From Pseudomonadales bacterium (GTDB lineage Bacteria; Pseudomonadota; Gammaproteobacteria; Pseudomonadales; Ketobacteraceae): 64,000 nt of DNA. The notes beneath the pieces are model-generated. The model ran no database searches, had not been told where the DNA came from, and saw nothing but the letters and a program-made list of their open reading frames with translations. Shown piece by piece: positions 9,658 through 17,913 of the stretch. Position 1 is the stretch's first letter, and each line of letters opens with the position of its first letter. A program made the translations under genes and the position numbers. The stretch spans positions 110,593 through 174,592 of the forward strand of contig PAPM01000002.1 of the NCBI GenBank assembly GCA_002708905.1. Reading direction: 5' to 3'.

Positions 9658-10571
9658 ATGAACTCTGATACTTCATTTGATCCCCCCCTATACCTCTGTG
9701 GCCCCCTTCGCGAACCCAAGCAAATGCTGGCGGATCAGGAATACAGCGGCCACAGCTCCATTCATGACGACAGCATGGCGGAAAAACTGGGTTTCAGGCG
9801 GGTCCCATTGAAGGCCCCACTCATTTCAGTCAGTTCACTCCCCTGCTGGCGGAGATCTGGGGCAATGCCTGGTTTGAGCGGGGCTGCTTCTCGGCGCATT
9901 TTCAAAACATGGTGGTGGAAGGCGAACAGGTGCGGGCGTTCGTGGAGCGCCCCGCCCCCGGCGCCTCTCGTGTGCGCGCTTGGGCGGAAAAGGCCGATGG
10001 AACCCCGGTGTTGGAAGCCAGTGCCAGCCTTGGTGATGGCTCCACCTTGCTGGACGAACGCATGGCCAAACTGAGGCCCCCGGAGCAACTGTTGATCCTG
10101 GCGGACTTGCACGTGGGCATGACCGGCGCTGTGGAGGAGCCGGTACGCATGGACGCCGATCAGCACATGGGTAACCTGTATCCTTTTTCCCTTAACCAGA
10201 AACTGGAGCGCATTACGGAGAACTCACCCTGGTTTTCCGACGCCGCCGCGTCCCCCTGGGGCCGCGCCGTCATTCCGCTGGAAATGGTGAGCGTGCTGGC
10301 GGAATACAGCAGCGATCTGGCGGCGTTCCCGGTGAAGCAGCCGGTAGTGGGTCTGTTTGCGGACCAGGAGATTCGCATGGTCGATGGACCTCTGTTGGTG
10401 GGGGAAGACTATCTTATCCGCCGAGAAGTGGTGGCGCTGGCGGAAAGCAAGCGCACGGAATCCTATTGGATTCGTACCAAGATCTATGATGCCGACGGGG
10501 AGAATTTGAAAGCAGAGATGTTATTGAATCACGCTACGTTGAAGGCATCCTATGCAGGGTATGCGGACTAA
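9658..10571 (+). pseudogene. Frameshifted MaoC/hot-dog-fold-like protein gene
   Basis: The coding sequence opens at ATG 9658 (AGGA upstream) and reads MNSDTSFDPPLYLCGPLREP up to GFR around 9795. The protein-like sequence then continues one frame over as FQAGPIEGPTHFSQFTPLL and runs to the stop at 10571. Restoring one T in the TTT run at 9792-9794 joins the two parts into about 304 residues. The restored protein has patterns like MaoC/hot-dog proteins: a Gly-Pro-rich loop before a helix (IEGPTHFSQFTPLLAEIWG), then GEQVRAFVERP strands, suggesting a double hot-dog acting on acyl-CoA or a similar thioester. The family call is inferred. The break could be a true mutation or a sequencing error; the downstream reading frame shows no further decay. 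Confidence 0.6.
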
Positions 10572-10623
10572 GTAATGCGTCCTGCAATGCAGACTTCATT
10601 CAGTTAAGCATGAAACACGTTAA

Positions 10624-11664
10624 TCAGTTTGATATTCGTTGCAGTGTCATTTCGAATGATTTGGTCGAGTTGAGAGTGACCAGTTGCTCGCTGACTTCGT
10701 CAAGATAGAACGGGTAAATCACATCGCTCAGTTTAATGGTCAGGGTGTTGTCATTGAACGACCAGTTGCTCTCCGGGTAGGGCAGTTCTACCAGGGCGTT
10801 GGGGTCCACCCAATTGAAGCCAATCGCGCCGTTGCTACGCAATTCCAGGTAGCCGCCGTTGCGCCACATGGTGAGGTCCTCTTCTGAGAGGGGTATATTC
10901 TTGTGAATAAGCTCTACCGACATATGCCAGACGCTCGATGCCAAGTCATCCTGTTGATAGCGAGAGCTGATTAGCCAACCCCAGAATCCGCCGCAGAGCA
11001 GGACGGCAACCAAGAAAATGAAAATCATCTTGAAGCGAAAATTAAGCAGCGGGCGAGTCTCACGCGCGTCGCCAGCGGCCGTCACCAATTGGGGAGATGG
11101 TGAGGAAGTTGCCTGAGGCCGTGCTTCAGTTGGTGGATAGTCAAACAAATGTTCTGGTGCGGCGTCGAGTGCAGCAGAAATCAGTTCGGCCGTTGAAGTC
11201 GCAACATCCAGCCACTCACCCTGGTGGATGGCTTGGAGAAACCGTAAGGGTAACCCGCTTTGATCTGCAAGCCAGTGCAGGTCAACCGACCGTTCTTCCA
11301 TAATGTGTTGCAACGCATCCTGCTTGACACGGACCCGCTGCACTGTGGCGAGAGGACGGTTTCCGGTGCGGGCAGCGATACCTTCCTTGCCGTCATAGTT
11401 CATTTCATCCTCGACCAACTCCTGCCAGGGCAAGCATGCGTCGGAACCGGTGGCCACAGTATATTGGCAAAACTGTTTGATTACTGCGCACTGGTGACGC
11501 CCCCAGCGTCCTTCTGCTTTACCGGAGTTGAGTGCCACTGCTTTGTTGTACAGGCTACGGGCTCCACCATCCAGAATACTGGCGCGGACCCCAAAGCAAC
11601 GGGCTGCGGTCAACACCAGTTCAGGCCTTACGGCGTAGAAATCATTAGGCTGTAAGTCTTCCAT
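10624..11664 (-). CDS. Membrane-anchored HTH protein with periplasmic domain
   Basis: A 346-residue single-pass membrane protein. Residues about 117-173 (QHIMEERSVDLHWLADQSGL and following) look like an XRE-type helix-turn-helix, though degenerate. A transmembrane helix spans about 212-232 with Arg/Lys before it, placing the N-terminus in the cytoplasm and residues 234-346 in the periplasm. The periplasmic part has the pattern GGYLELRSNGAIGFNW and TLTIKLSDVIYPFYL, also found at the C-terminus of the protein at 13169. The architecture resembles RodZ- or CadC-like anchored regulators, but I do not assign it to either. It diverges from the lipoprotein gene at 11838, with a perfect inverted repeat between them. 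Function unknown. Confidence 0.7.
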   Translation of the reverse strand: MEDLQPNDFYAVRPELVLTAARCFGVRASILDGGARSLYNKAVALNSGKAEGRWGRHQCAVIKQFCQYTVATGSDACLPWQELVEDEMNYDGKEGIAARTGNRPLATVQRVRVKQDALQHIMEERSVDLHWLADQSGLPLRFLQAIHQGEWLDVATSTAELISAALDAAPEHLFDYPPTEARPQATSSPSPQLVTAAGDARETRPLLNFRFKMIFIFLVAVLLCGGFWGWLISSRYQQDDLASSVWHMSVELIHKNIPLSEEDLTMWRNGGYLELRSNGAIGFNWVDPNALVELPYPESNWSFNDNTLTIKLSDVIYPFYLDEVSEQLVTLNSTKSFEMTLQRISN

Positions 11665-11706
11665 AGCTTGCCTGTAACCACCGGTTTTTACTGATCTTTA
11701 ATGGTA

Positions 11707-11728
11707 TTTATTAATAACGATTAATAAA
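11707..11728. promoter_or_regulatory. Inverted repeat in divergent promoter region
   Basis: TTTATTAAT at 11707-11715 and ATTAATAAA at 11720-11728 form a perfect 9-bp inverted repeat around AACG. It lies between the divergent genes ending at 11664 (-) and starting at 11838 (+), 42 bases upstream of the HTH protein's start. The position and dyad symmetry suit an operator, plausibly for the membrane-anchored HTH protein itself. The AT-rich arms could also form part of a promoter. Confidence 0.4.
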
Positions 11729-11837
11729 GGTCAATGAAGGTTTGTGCGGACTCCCACTGGTCCTCAAAGATGTCCTCAAGCGCCGGTGTTCAATTGGACG
11801 CCTGGTGATCACTGACAGGATTGTGGAGGACGACACG

Positions 11838-13136
11838 ATGAAATCATTATTTTGGAATACTACCCGTTCGCAGGCGTTGATGCTCGCATTAATCATTACC
11901 GGGTGCGGCGGATCAGGGGAAGGCGGCGGGTCTTCATCGGAGCCCGAGGTTACCATTGCATCCGGCCGATTTGTGGATAGCGCGGTGGCCGGGCTGAGCT
12001 ACCGCTCAGGCTCGGTTGCCGGCGTGACCGATGCACTGGGGACGTTCGAATATGAAGTGCTCGGTGGCGTGCCACAACTGGTGCTTTTTGCTTTCAACAA
12101 TGTGGAGATCGGAGCGACGCAGGGGCGAGATATCGTGACGCCACTGGATCTGGTGACTGATAGTAGTATCAACGCATTGGAAGTTCAGAACATTGCGCGC
12201 TTCCTACAGATGCTGGATACTGACGCGAACCCCAGCAATGGAATTTCCCCTTCAATGGATTTGATGAGCGCAGTACTTGCCTTTAGCTGGAACCCGGTGG
12301 ATTTCTACGACGCTGACTTTTCGAACCAGTCCGCTGTCACCCAAATCATTGCCGATGTGAGCAGCGTCGATACCCAGCCCCATATCCTGCCCAGTGCCGC
12401 CGAGGCAACCCAGCACCTGAAGCAAACCGTTGCCTGCCACAGCTCAGGGATATTCTCCGGCCATTTTTCGGGCGCTGATGCCGGCCACTTCGTGCTCTGG
12501 ATTCAGCACCAGCGCGTTGACCCGGCCAGTTTTGGCGATACTGAGCCGCACCTGGGTGTCACCAGTGCCTATGTCTACAGCTCAGTCCAGAACCGCTTGA
12601 TCGGGGTTTCACCCCAAGAAGGACTGTCTTTCAATTCAAGTAACGGTTTTGTGGCAGGTCGCGCGAACAATGGTGCGGAATTTTCCGGTAGTCTTACTAA
12701 TTACAACGCCATTAACGACGGTACATGGCGTAACGATGTAGAGGGCGGCCAAGGCGCTTTCTCCGGCACACGGGTGGCAGGTGATACCACAGCAGTCTAT
12801 CGACTCAGCGGAGCGGTGGGCGTACTCAATCCGGTGGAGATCAGCGCAGATAGTACGGGCGCCATAGCCCTGGATGTGTTTGCCGATAACCGGGTGGCAG
12901 GTGAGATGGTTACCTCCCGTGGTGACCGTTATCCCGTGGCGGGCGAGCTGCAGGGCGACGCCATCAGCGTCATCAGTTCCACCGGCATGGCGCTCAGTCT
13001 GGTGTTTGATGCAAGCGGCACTCATGGGGACAACCATGATGTTGGCCTGTTTGGGTTGCCAGGGTTTTGGGGTAGTTGGCAATTGGGCAGCGATGCCGGA
13101 GTGGTTATCGGCAGTAGTTGTCGGCTTAACCAATAA
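11838..13136 (+). CDS. Putative lipoprotein with N-terminal FVDSAVAGL-type domain
   Basis: A 432-residue predicted lipoprotein. The ATG at 11838 has GGAGGA 7 bases upstream and starts a signal ending in the lipobox ITGC, followed by a Gly/Ser linker; the frame is open further upstream but without a start context. The sequence SGRFVDSAVAGLSYRSGS, then VTDALGTFEYE and VTPLDL, is a pattern seen at the N-terminus of many uncharacterised marine-type lipoproteins. The C-terminal half is beta-rich with repeated Gly-Xxx strands (GTWRNDVEGGQGAFSGTRVA) and could be a small barrel or sandwich. It is followed 32 bases later by the periplasmic protein gene at 13169, so the two are probably cotranscribed. 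Function unknown. Confidence 0.68.
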   Translation: MKSLFWNTTRSQALMLALIITGCGGSGEGGGSSSEPEVTIASGRFVDSAVAGLSYRSGSVAGVTDALGTFEYEVLGGVPQLVLFAFNNVEIGATQGRDIVTPLDLVTDSSINALEVQNIARFLQMLDTDANPSNGISPSMDLMSAVLAFSWNPVDFYDADFSNQSAVTQIIADVSSVDTQPHILPSAAEATQHLKQTVACHSSGIFSGHFSGADAGHFVLWIQHQRVDPASFGDTEPHLGVTSAYVYSSVQNRLIGVSPQEGLSFNSSNGFVAGRANNGAEFSGSLTNYNAINDGTWRNDVEGGQGAFSGTRVAGDTTAVYRLSGAVGVLNPVEISADSTGAIALDVFADNRVAGEMVTSRGDRYPVAGELQGDAISVISSTGMALSLVFDASGTHGDNHDVGLFGLPGFWGSWQLGSDAGVVIGSSCRLNQ

Positions 13137-13168
13137 CCCTGTGGGGAAATGGCGAAAGGAGTTGATTC

Positions 13169-15286
13169 ATGAGCAAGATTTATTTGTGGTGTGCGCTTCA
13201 CATTTTATGCGCTTTGTACTGTGGCCAGGTTTATGCTTCAGGTGAATTTGAAAAATTTCTTGAGGGTAAGTCTCCGGCATCTGCAGCAGACAAAAAGAAA
13301 GCCGAAAGCAATTTTATCGGCACATGGGTGCTGGCTGAGAATAGTCTGGGAGGTAAGCAATTTCCGCTGAAGCCGGGTTTCTTTCATGTACTGGACAGCC
13401 ACTATCTGTTTATAAGCTTAAACCGGCAGGCAGGTAAAAATGATAACTGGTTTAAAAGGCCGGAGAAGGCTTCCTTTGGAACATGGGAGCTCGATATTTC
13501 ATCCGTGCTCTACCTCTCCAAGGATGTAGAGCGACAGGCGCAGAACTATGTTTCGGAAAGGAAAAGCAGGCTGGAGAAAAAAGAGGCCAAGTTAATTGAG
13601 CGTTTCCCCGAACTCGAAAAAATGAGCGTGGAACAAGGGCGCCGCTTTATTAAACAGCATAGGAGTGAGCTCAAAGACATTCTTGAGGATAAGTCACTGT
13701 CTACACAGGGACTGGCCAGAGCGCAAAGTCTGCTTCCGCTGATATCAGCAGCCGTGAACAGCAATCAGAAAGTTTTATACTTTGGCAGCGTAAAAACACG
13801 GTTTTCAGAAGAAATCACGCCTACTCGTGAACTTTATGATTCAAAAGACGACTATGAGAAACTGCACACCAAAAGTGATGTTCTGGTTTATCTATCCGCC
13901 AATCGGTTTTATATCAAAGATTTGCGACGGGAGGGCCAAAGTATGATTGCCTTTGTAAAGCCCCCGGTAAGTGACAGAGATTTTCCGCCGGAAATCGCTT
14001 CCTACTACAATGATAAGCTCGCTGGAGAAGTAAAGGCTCGTGCCAGTTCGATTTATTCCGGATGGAACAAATTGTGTGGTTACTGGAAAGTGATCGAATC
14101 AGCACTGCCGCAAAATGCCGTTACGGATTGCAAAACACAGCGTGATGCGTTGCTGGCTGTGGGTGTGGAAAGACAGAAAGATTATGTGTACCCGTTTGTT
14201 CAGCCCAAGCTTCCCGGCAGCTTTCCCAGAGACACCGTCGCTGGTTTGCAACAGTTCACTCAGGCTCCGGTTGGTGCTGCGGTAAAACCGGAACCGATCC
14301 CGTTTCTGGGATACTGCTTTAGTTATACACCTCAAGATGATGAGATGTATGCTGCCTTGGAATCCAACGGATTTTCCGGTGCGGCTTTTACCATGAACTA
14401 CTCCCCCCTGTTTGAGGTAAACCAAAAAAACTGGTCCGATGAAGAGTTCCAAACCTATCGATCACTGAACTTCAGTTCACCACTGGTTTATCTGCGCAGG
14501 GATGGTGTAATCGGTATCTATATTCCTGAAAAAGTAAAAGAGTACCGCCCCAGGAAAACCGGCGCCATGTATTATGATCCCGCAAACACCTGGCGCTATG
14601 CTGATAATAAAATCGAACTTAGTTTGGCAGGGGGCAAGGTCAAGCGAACGCTATATACCGGTAAAACACTGTACCTGTCGCCGGGTGTCCAGAATTCCGG
14701 GCCAGAGAGCGAACGAATTTTCCATTGGGATATCCATTTTATACGCAGCGACAATCCGGGGGATCTTGCGGGTGTGAGCCCGTCACCGGGAGTGGCGGTG
14801 AAAGTACCGCCAGCGGGGCGCACGTTGTGTGACTTTGTGTCCCATGCCGGGAACGAGCCGAAGCAGCCTAAGGTTGCAGTGCGCGCAACCACACCCACAC
14901 TCATTGCAAAGCCGGTAACGCCACAACCTGCGGTAACAGCACCTTTTGTTCTGTCTGATTATGCCCATATCCATGTGGTTCCCGTTGATCCCAATTCCCC
15001 TATTGCGCCGGAAGTCAAAGCGATGTGGGCCAAAGGTTTTTATTTGCATTTGAAACCAGGCGGTAATTTTGGCTTTAATGCGGATCAGCCCGGGCCTTAT
15101 GTCTACCTGCCGGTTAATCGCTGGCAAAATAAGAACGGCGCGTTAACGTTGACCCTAGACACCATTGCCTATCGCTTTGACCTACCCGATACACAAAGCG
15201 CCGGCGACGTGACACTGAACACGATTGATAGCACGCTGAAAGCATTCAAAATGACTTACGTTAGCAAAGCGAAGGGCGCACGCTAA
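13169..15286 (+). CDS. Exported protein of unknown function, shares C-terminal domain with 10624 gene
   Basis: A 705-residue protein with a signal peptide (IYLWCALHILCALYCGQVYA) and a strong ribosome binding site (AAAGGAG, spacing 8). After the signal comes a segment FIGTWVLAENSLGGKQFPL resembling GTW-type beta-barrel starts; a charged, probably helical stretch (RKSRLEKKEAKLIERFPELE) lies near residue 130. The last 84 residues (from KGFYLHLKPGGNFGFNAD through ALTLTLDTIAYRFDL) match the periplasmic end of the HTH membrane protein at 10624 in order and spacing of motifs. That suggests a shared ligand or interaction fold. No enzymatic motif was recognised. Probably one operon with the lipoprotein just upstream. 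Confidence 0.68.
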   Translation: MSKIYLWCALHILCALYCGQVYASGEFEKFLEGKSPASAADKKKAESNFIGTWVLAENSLGGKQFPLKPGFFHVLDSHYLFISLNRQAGKNDNWFKRPEKASFGTWELDISSVLYLSKDVERQAQNYVSERKSRLEKKEAKLIERFPELEKMSVEQGRRFIKQHRSELKDILEDKSLSTQGLARAQSLLPLISAAVNSNQKVLYFGSVKTRFSEEITPTRELYDSKDDYEKLHTKSDVLVYLSANRFYIKDLRREGQSMIAFVKPPVSDRDFPPEIASYYNDKLAGEVKARASSIYSGWNKLCGYWKVIESALPQNAVTDCKTQRDALLAVGVERQKDYVYPFVQPKLPGSFPRDTVAGLQQFTQAPVGAAVKPEPIPFLGYCFSYTPQDDEMYAALESNGFSGAAFTMNYSPLFEVNQKNWSDEEFQTYRSLNFSSPLVYLRRDGVIGIYIPEKVKEYRPRKTGAMYYDPANTWRYADNKIELSLAGGKVKRTLYTGKTLYLSPGVQNSGPESERIFHWDIHFIRSDNPGDLAGVSPSPGVAVKVPPAGRTLCDFVSHAGNEPKQPKVAVRATTPTLIAKPVTPQPAVTAPFVLSDYAHIHVVPVDPNSPIAPEVKAMWAKGFYLHLKPGGNFGFNADQPGPYVYLPVNRWQNKNGALTLTLDTIAYRFDLPDTQSAGDVTLNTIDSTLKAFKMTYVSKAKGAR

Positions 15287-15299
15287 AGCGAATTAACCA

Positions 15300-16457
15300 T
15301 TAACGGCGACCGCAGGCACACGCAGTGAGAGGCCCTCCCACAACCCGGTCACGGCCTTGCTCCTTGGCCAGATAAAGGTTTTTATCTGCCTGTTTCAAGG
15401 CCTTTTCACCCTGTCCATCCGTTACTTCAGCGACACCAATACTTATCGTGACCTGGTAACTGTTTTCACCTTCACCAAAAATATGATGACTGAGATGCTT
15501 ACGGATTTTCTCCGCAATATTTTTGGCTTGATCCAGATTGGCTTGAGGCAGCAAAACGACGAACTCCTCTCCGCCAAACCTGCCAGGAAGATCGCAATCA
15601 TTGCGGGTCGTTTGCTTCAATACCTTACCCAAAGCTTTCAAAACCTCATCACCAGCCCCATGCCCCCAGCTATCATTGATACGCTTAAAATAATCCACAT
15701 CACACATCAAAATACACAATGCACCACCACTACGACGCTGGCGCCTGCATTCTGCATTCAGCTGCTGCATAACAAACGCCCGGCTGGCGAGACCGGTTAA
15801 CTCATCCGTCACCAACAGACGGTTCAATTCATTTTTTTCCGCCTGCATCAAATAACCCAGTAACAGGAACAGCAAGACCATGGGTACCGCAATCATTGCA
15901 TAAATTACCCGCAACCAAACAGCCCAGAACGACGTCAGAATGCCACCTTCAAACAATGAGACTTTTAACAAGGGCGCATAAGTCGTTGCACCACTCCAGA
16001 AACCGATCTCATTTCCCACAAACAATACGGCGGCAATCACAAACGCGGATTTATACAATTTCGGTTTAAACAGCAAACGCACCATGATGAGCAATCCCAA
16101 ACACAATAACATCAAAGGTGAGTCGCGGTAGCCATAACCAAATGACACAACAATGGCGCCACTGAATACCACGTACACTGTTATTGCAGACAACCAGGGA
16201 TAATCCTTTGTGCTCAGACGATTGCGCCAGCAATAACTCGCAATAGCGAAGGAAATGATAATGACGCCGGACATAAACCACTCCGATATGAGCGCCATAT
16301 CATCATGAAATATGTCCTGATTTTGAGATTTTGCAATCGAAGGTAATAAAACAAATATGCAATACAGTGGTATGGGAAGTGCGGACAATAGCAGGCATCC
16401 GGTGATATCCCGTTGTTCACGCAACCACAGCTCAAGTTGAGGAAGCAAATTTTTCAT
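15300..16457 (-). CDS. Membrane diguanylate cyclase (GGDEF)
   Basis: Predicted enzyme making cyclic di-GMP from two GTP. The 385-residue protein has about six membrane helices in residues 20-205, then a GGDEF domain starting at LVTDELTGLASRAF. The active-site motif is GGEEF at 295-299, preceded by DVDYFKRINDSWGHGAGD. The inhibitory I-site (RxxD) is degenerate: three residues before the Asp of DLPGRF is Asn, not Arg, so product inhibition may be weak. The ATG at 16457 follows a GTG at 16460; either start lies inside the end of the upstream gene, whose coding region overlaps by 26 bases. Both genes encode membrane cyclases and form one transcription unit. Confidence 0.9.
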   Translation of the reverse strand: MKNLLPQLELWLREQRDITGCLLLSALPIPLYCIFVLLPSIAKSQNQDIFHDDMALISEWFMSGVIIISFAIASYCWRNRLSTKDYPWLSAITVYVVFSGAIVVSFGYGYRDSPLMLLCLGLLIMVRLLFKPKLYKSAFVIAAVLFVGNEIGFWSGATTYAPLLKVSLFEGGILTSFWAVWLRVIYAMIAVPMVLLFLLLGYLMQAEKNELNRLLVTDELTGLASRAFVMQQLNAECRRQRRSGGALCILMCDVDYFKRINDSWGHGAGDEVLKALGKVLKQTTRNDCDLPGRFGGEEFVVLLPQANLDQAKNIAEKIRKHLSHHIFGEGENSYQVTISIGVAEVTDGQGEKALKQADKNLYLAKEQGRDRVVGGPLTACACGRR

Positions 16458-17607
16458 CACCAGCTACCTTCGTACTAACCACGGTGTCTCGACCTAATGC
16501 TTTCGCTTGATATAATTTATCGTCCGCCATGGAAAGCAGCTCATCAGCGGCAACCCCCCAGCCTTCATTGCCCCTTGCTTCAACCAAGCCAATACTTAAC
16601 GTGACATGAAATACCTCACCGTCACTTAAGAACGGTGTTTGAGCAAGGGTTTCCTGAATTCTGCGGCAGACCGTTTTCGCGCCTTCCAGATCGGTGTCGA
16701 TAAACAGAATGGCAAACTCCTCCCCCCCTAACCTGGCGGGTAGATCCTCGGGGACCCGCATATGGCTGCGCAGTATCTCTGCGATGGCCACGAGGACCTC
16801 ATCCCCCATGGCGTGACCGTACCGGTCGTTGATTTTCTTGAAATGATCCGCATCGATCATGGCCAGGCACAAGGGCTGATCGGTTCGGGATTGACGCGCA
16901 CATTCCTGCTCAAGCCGGGCGATAAAGTGGCGCCGATTTGCAATACCGGTAAGGCTGTCGCTACGTACCATATGAATCAACCCCTCGCGCTGGTAGTCTG
17001 CCTGGTTGGCCAATATCGCGATAATCACGCCATAGCCGATCACACTGGTGTAGAGAATGCCGGTACGAACCATTTCCGCTAAAAGCAAATATTGATCGGT
17101 CTCAAACGCCTGGGGCGAATACGCCGGCGCATAGGGAACCAGGTCATGATAGAGAAGATAATCATTTGTCAGCAGATAAAGAGCGCCCAAGGCTGCCCCT
17201 TGAAACACAGCCTTCAAACCCAGCAGGAGCAAGCCGATGGGCACAACAGTAATCATCACCAGATTAGTGGGATAGGTGAGGTTTCCCCCCAGGATCGCAA
17301 CACATCCAAGCGCGGTGGCCACCAGAAACGCAAGCAGCGACACACTGACAGGAATCTCCCGCAGCTCCCTGCGACGGGGCCATAGCCGAATAAGCATCAG
17401 GATCTGTATGCATGCGCAAACGGTTAAAATCACACAACCTGAGGAGATATAGAACGGGTTTAGTAACGCGCGCCACTCTTCTATCAACAGGCTGGCAGCC
17501 AAACCAATGATGAAAACAAACAGAAAAGGCAAATTAAGCCAGATGCTGACAATGACCCTTTGGGTGGGCGTGGCGGAGCTTAAATAGGTATTAATTGCGC
17601 CCAGCAT
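16432..17607 (-). CDS. Membrane diguanylate cyclase (GGDEF)
   Basis: A second cyclic di-GMP synthase (391 residues) directly upstream of, and overlapping, the one at 15300. Around six membrane segments occupy residues 18-200 and resemble those of its neighbour, so the pair may have arisen by duplication. The GGDEF domain begins at MVRSDSLTGIANRRHF, with MIDADHFKKINDRYGHAMGD and the active site GGEEF at 294-298. The I-site position has Val rather than Arg before DLPARL, so allosteric inhibition is probably lost. The ATG at 17607 has AAGGTA 8 bases upstream. No known sensory domain name fits the membrane part. Confidence 0.9.
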   Translation of the reverse strand: MLGAINTYLSSATPTQRVIVSIWLNLPFLFVFIIGLAASLLIEEWRALLNPFYISSGCVILTVCACIQILMLIRLWPRRRELREIPVSVSLLAFLVATALGCVAILGGNLTYPTNLVMITVVPIGLLLLGLKAVFQGAALGALYLLTNDYLLYHDLVPYAPAYSPQAFETDQYLLLAEMVRTGILYTSVIGYGVIIAILANQADYQREGLIHMVRSDSLTGIANRRHFIARLEQECARQSRTDQPLCLAMIDADHFKKINDRYGHAMGDEVLVAIAEILRSHMRVPEDLPARLGGEEFAILFIDTDLEGAKTVCRRIQETLAQTPFLSDGEVFHVTLSIGLVEARGNEGWGVAADELLSMADDKLYQAKALGRDTVVSTKVAGDEKFASST

Positions 17608-17913
17608 ATGCGCGGTACCTTCTTATTTTTATTCTCATAGGGCGTGCTGTATTCATTTTGCACAAATCAGTATATAGCTCCAGAACTGGCAACTGTATAA
17701 AACCAATTGTTACGTATGGCTACCCTCGCATACATATTGCTACTAACCTAACTGAGTTACCCTTATGCGCCTACATACCCCTTCTACATGCCTCTCCACA
17801 TTACTCTGCCGAACATTTTGCAACACAATTACACCATTCAACTCTAACCTATCTCCGGTATCCCTGTTTTAATGGTTCAAAACAAAAACTAACTAGGCGC
17901 AGGCAGTTCTCAC
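17608..17913. other. Intergenic region with no recognised element
   Basis: This 306-bp stretch separates the divergent diguanylate cyclase pair and the acyl-AMP ligase gene, so it must hold two promoters. It is more AT-rich than its flanks. I see no clear hairpin, repeat or well-formed sigma-70 box; a + strand frame through it (117 codons) has no ribosome binding site and runs into the ligase gene. Confidence 0.5.
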
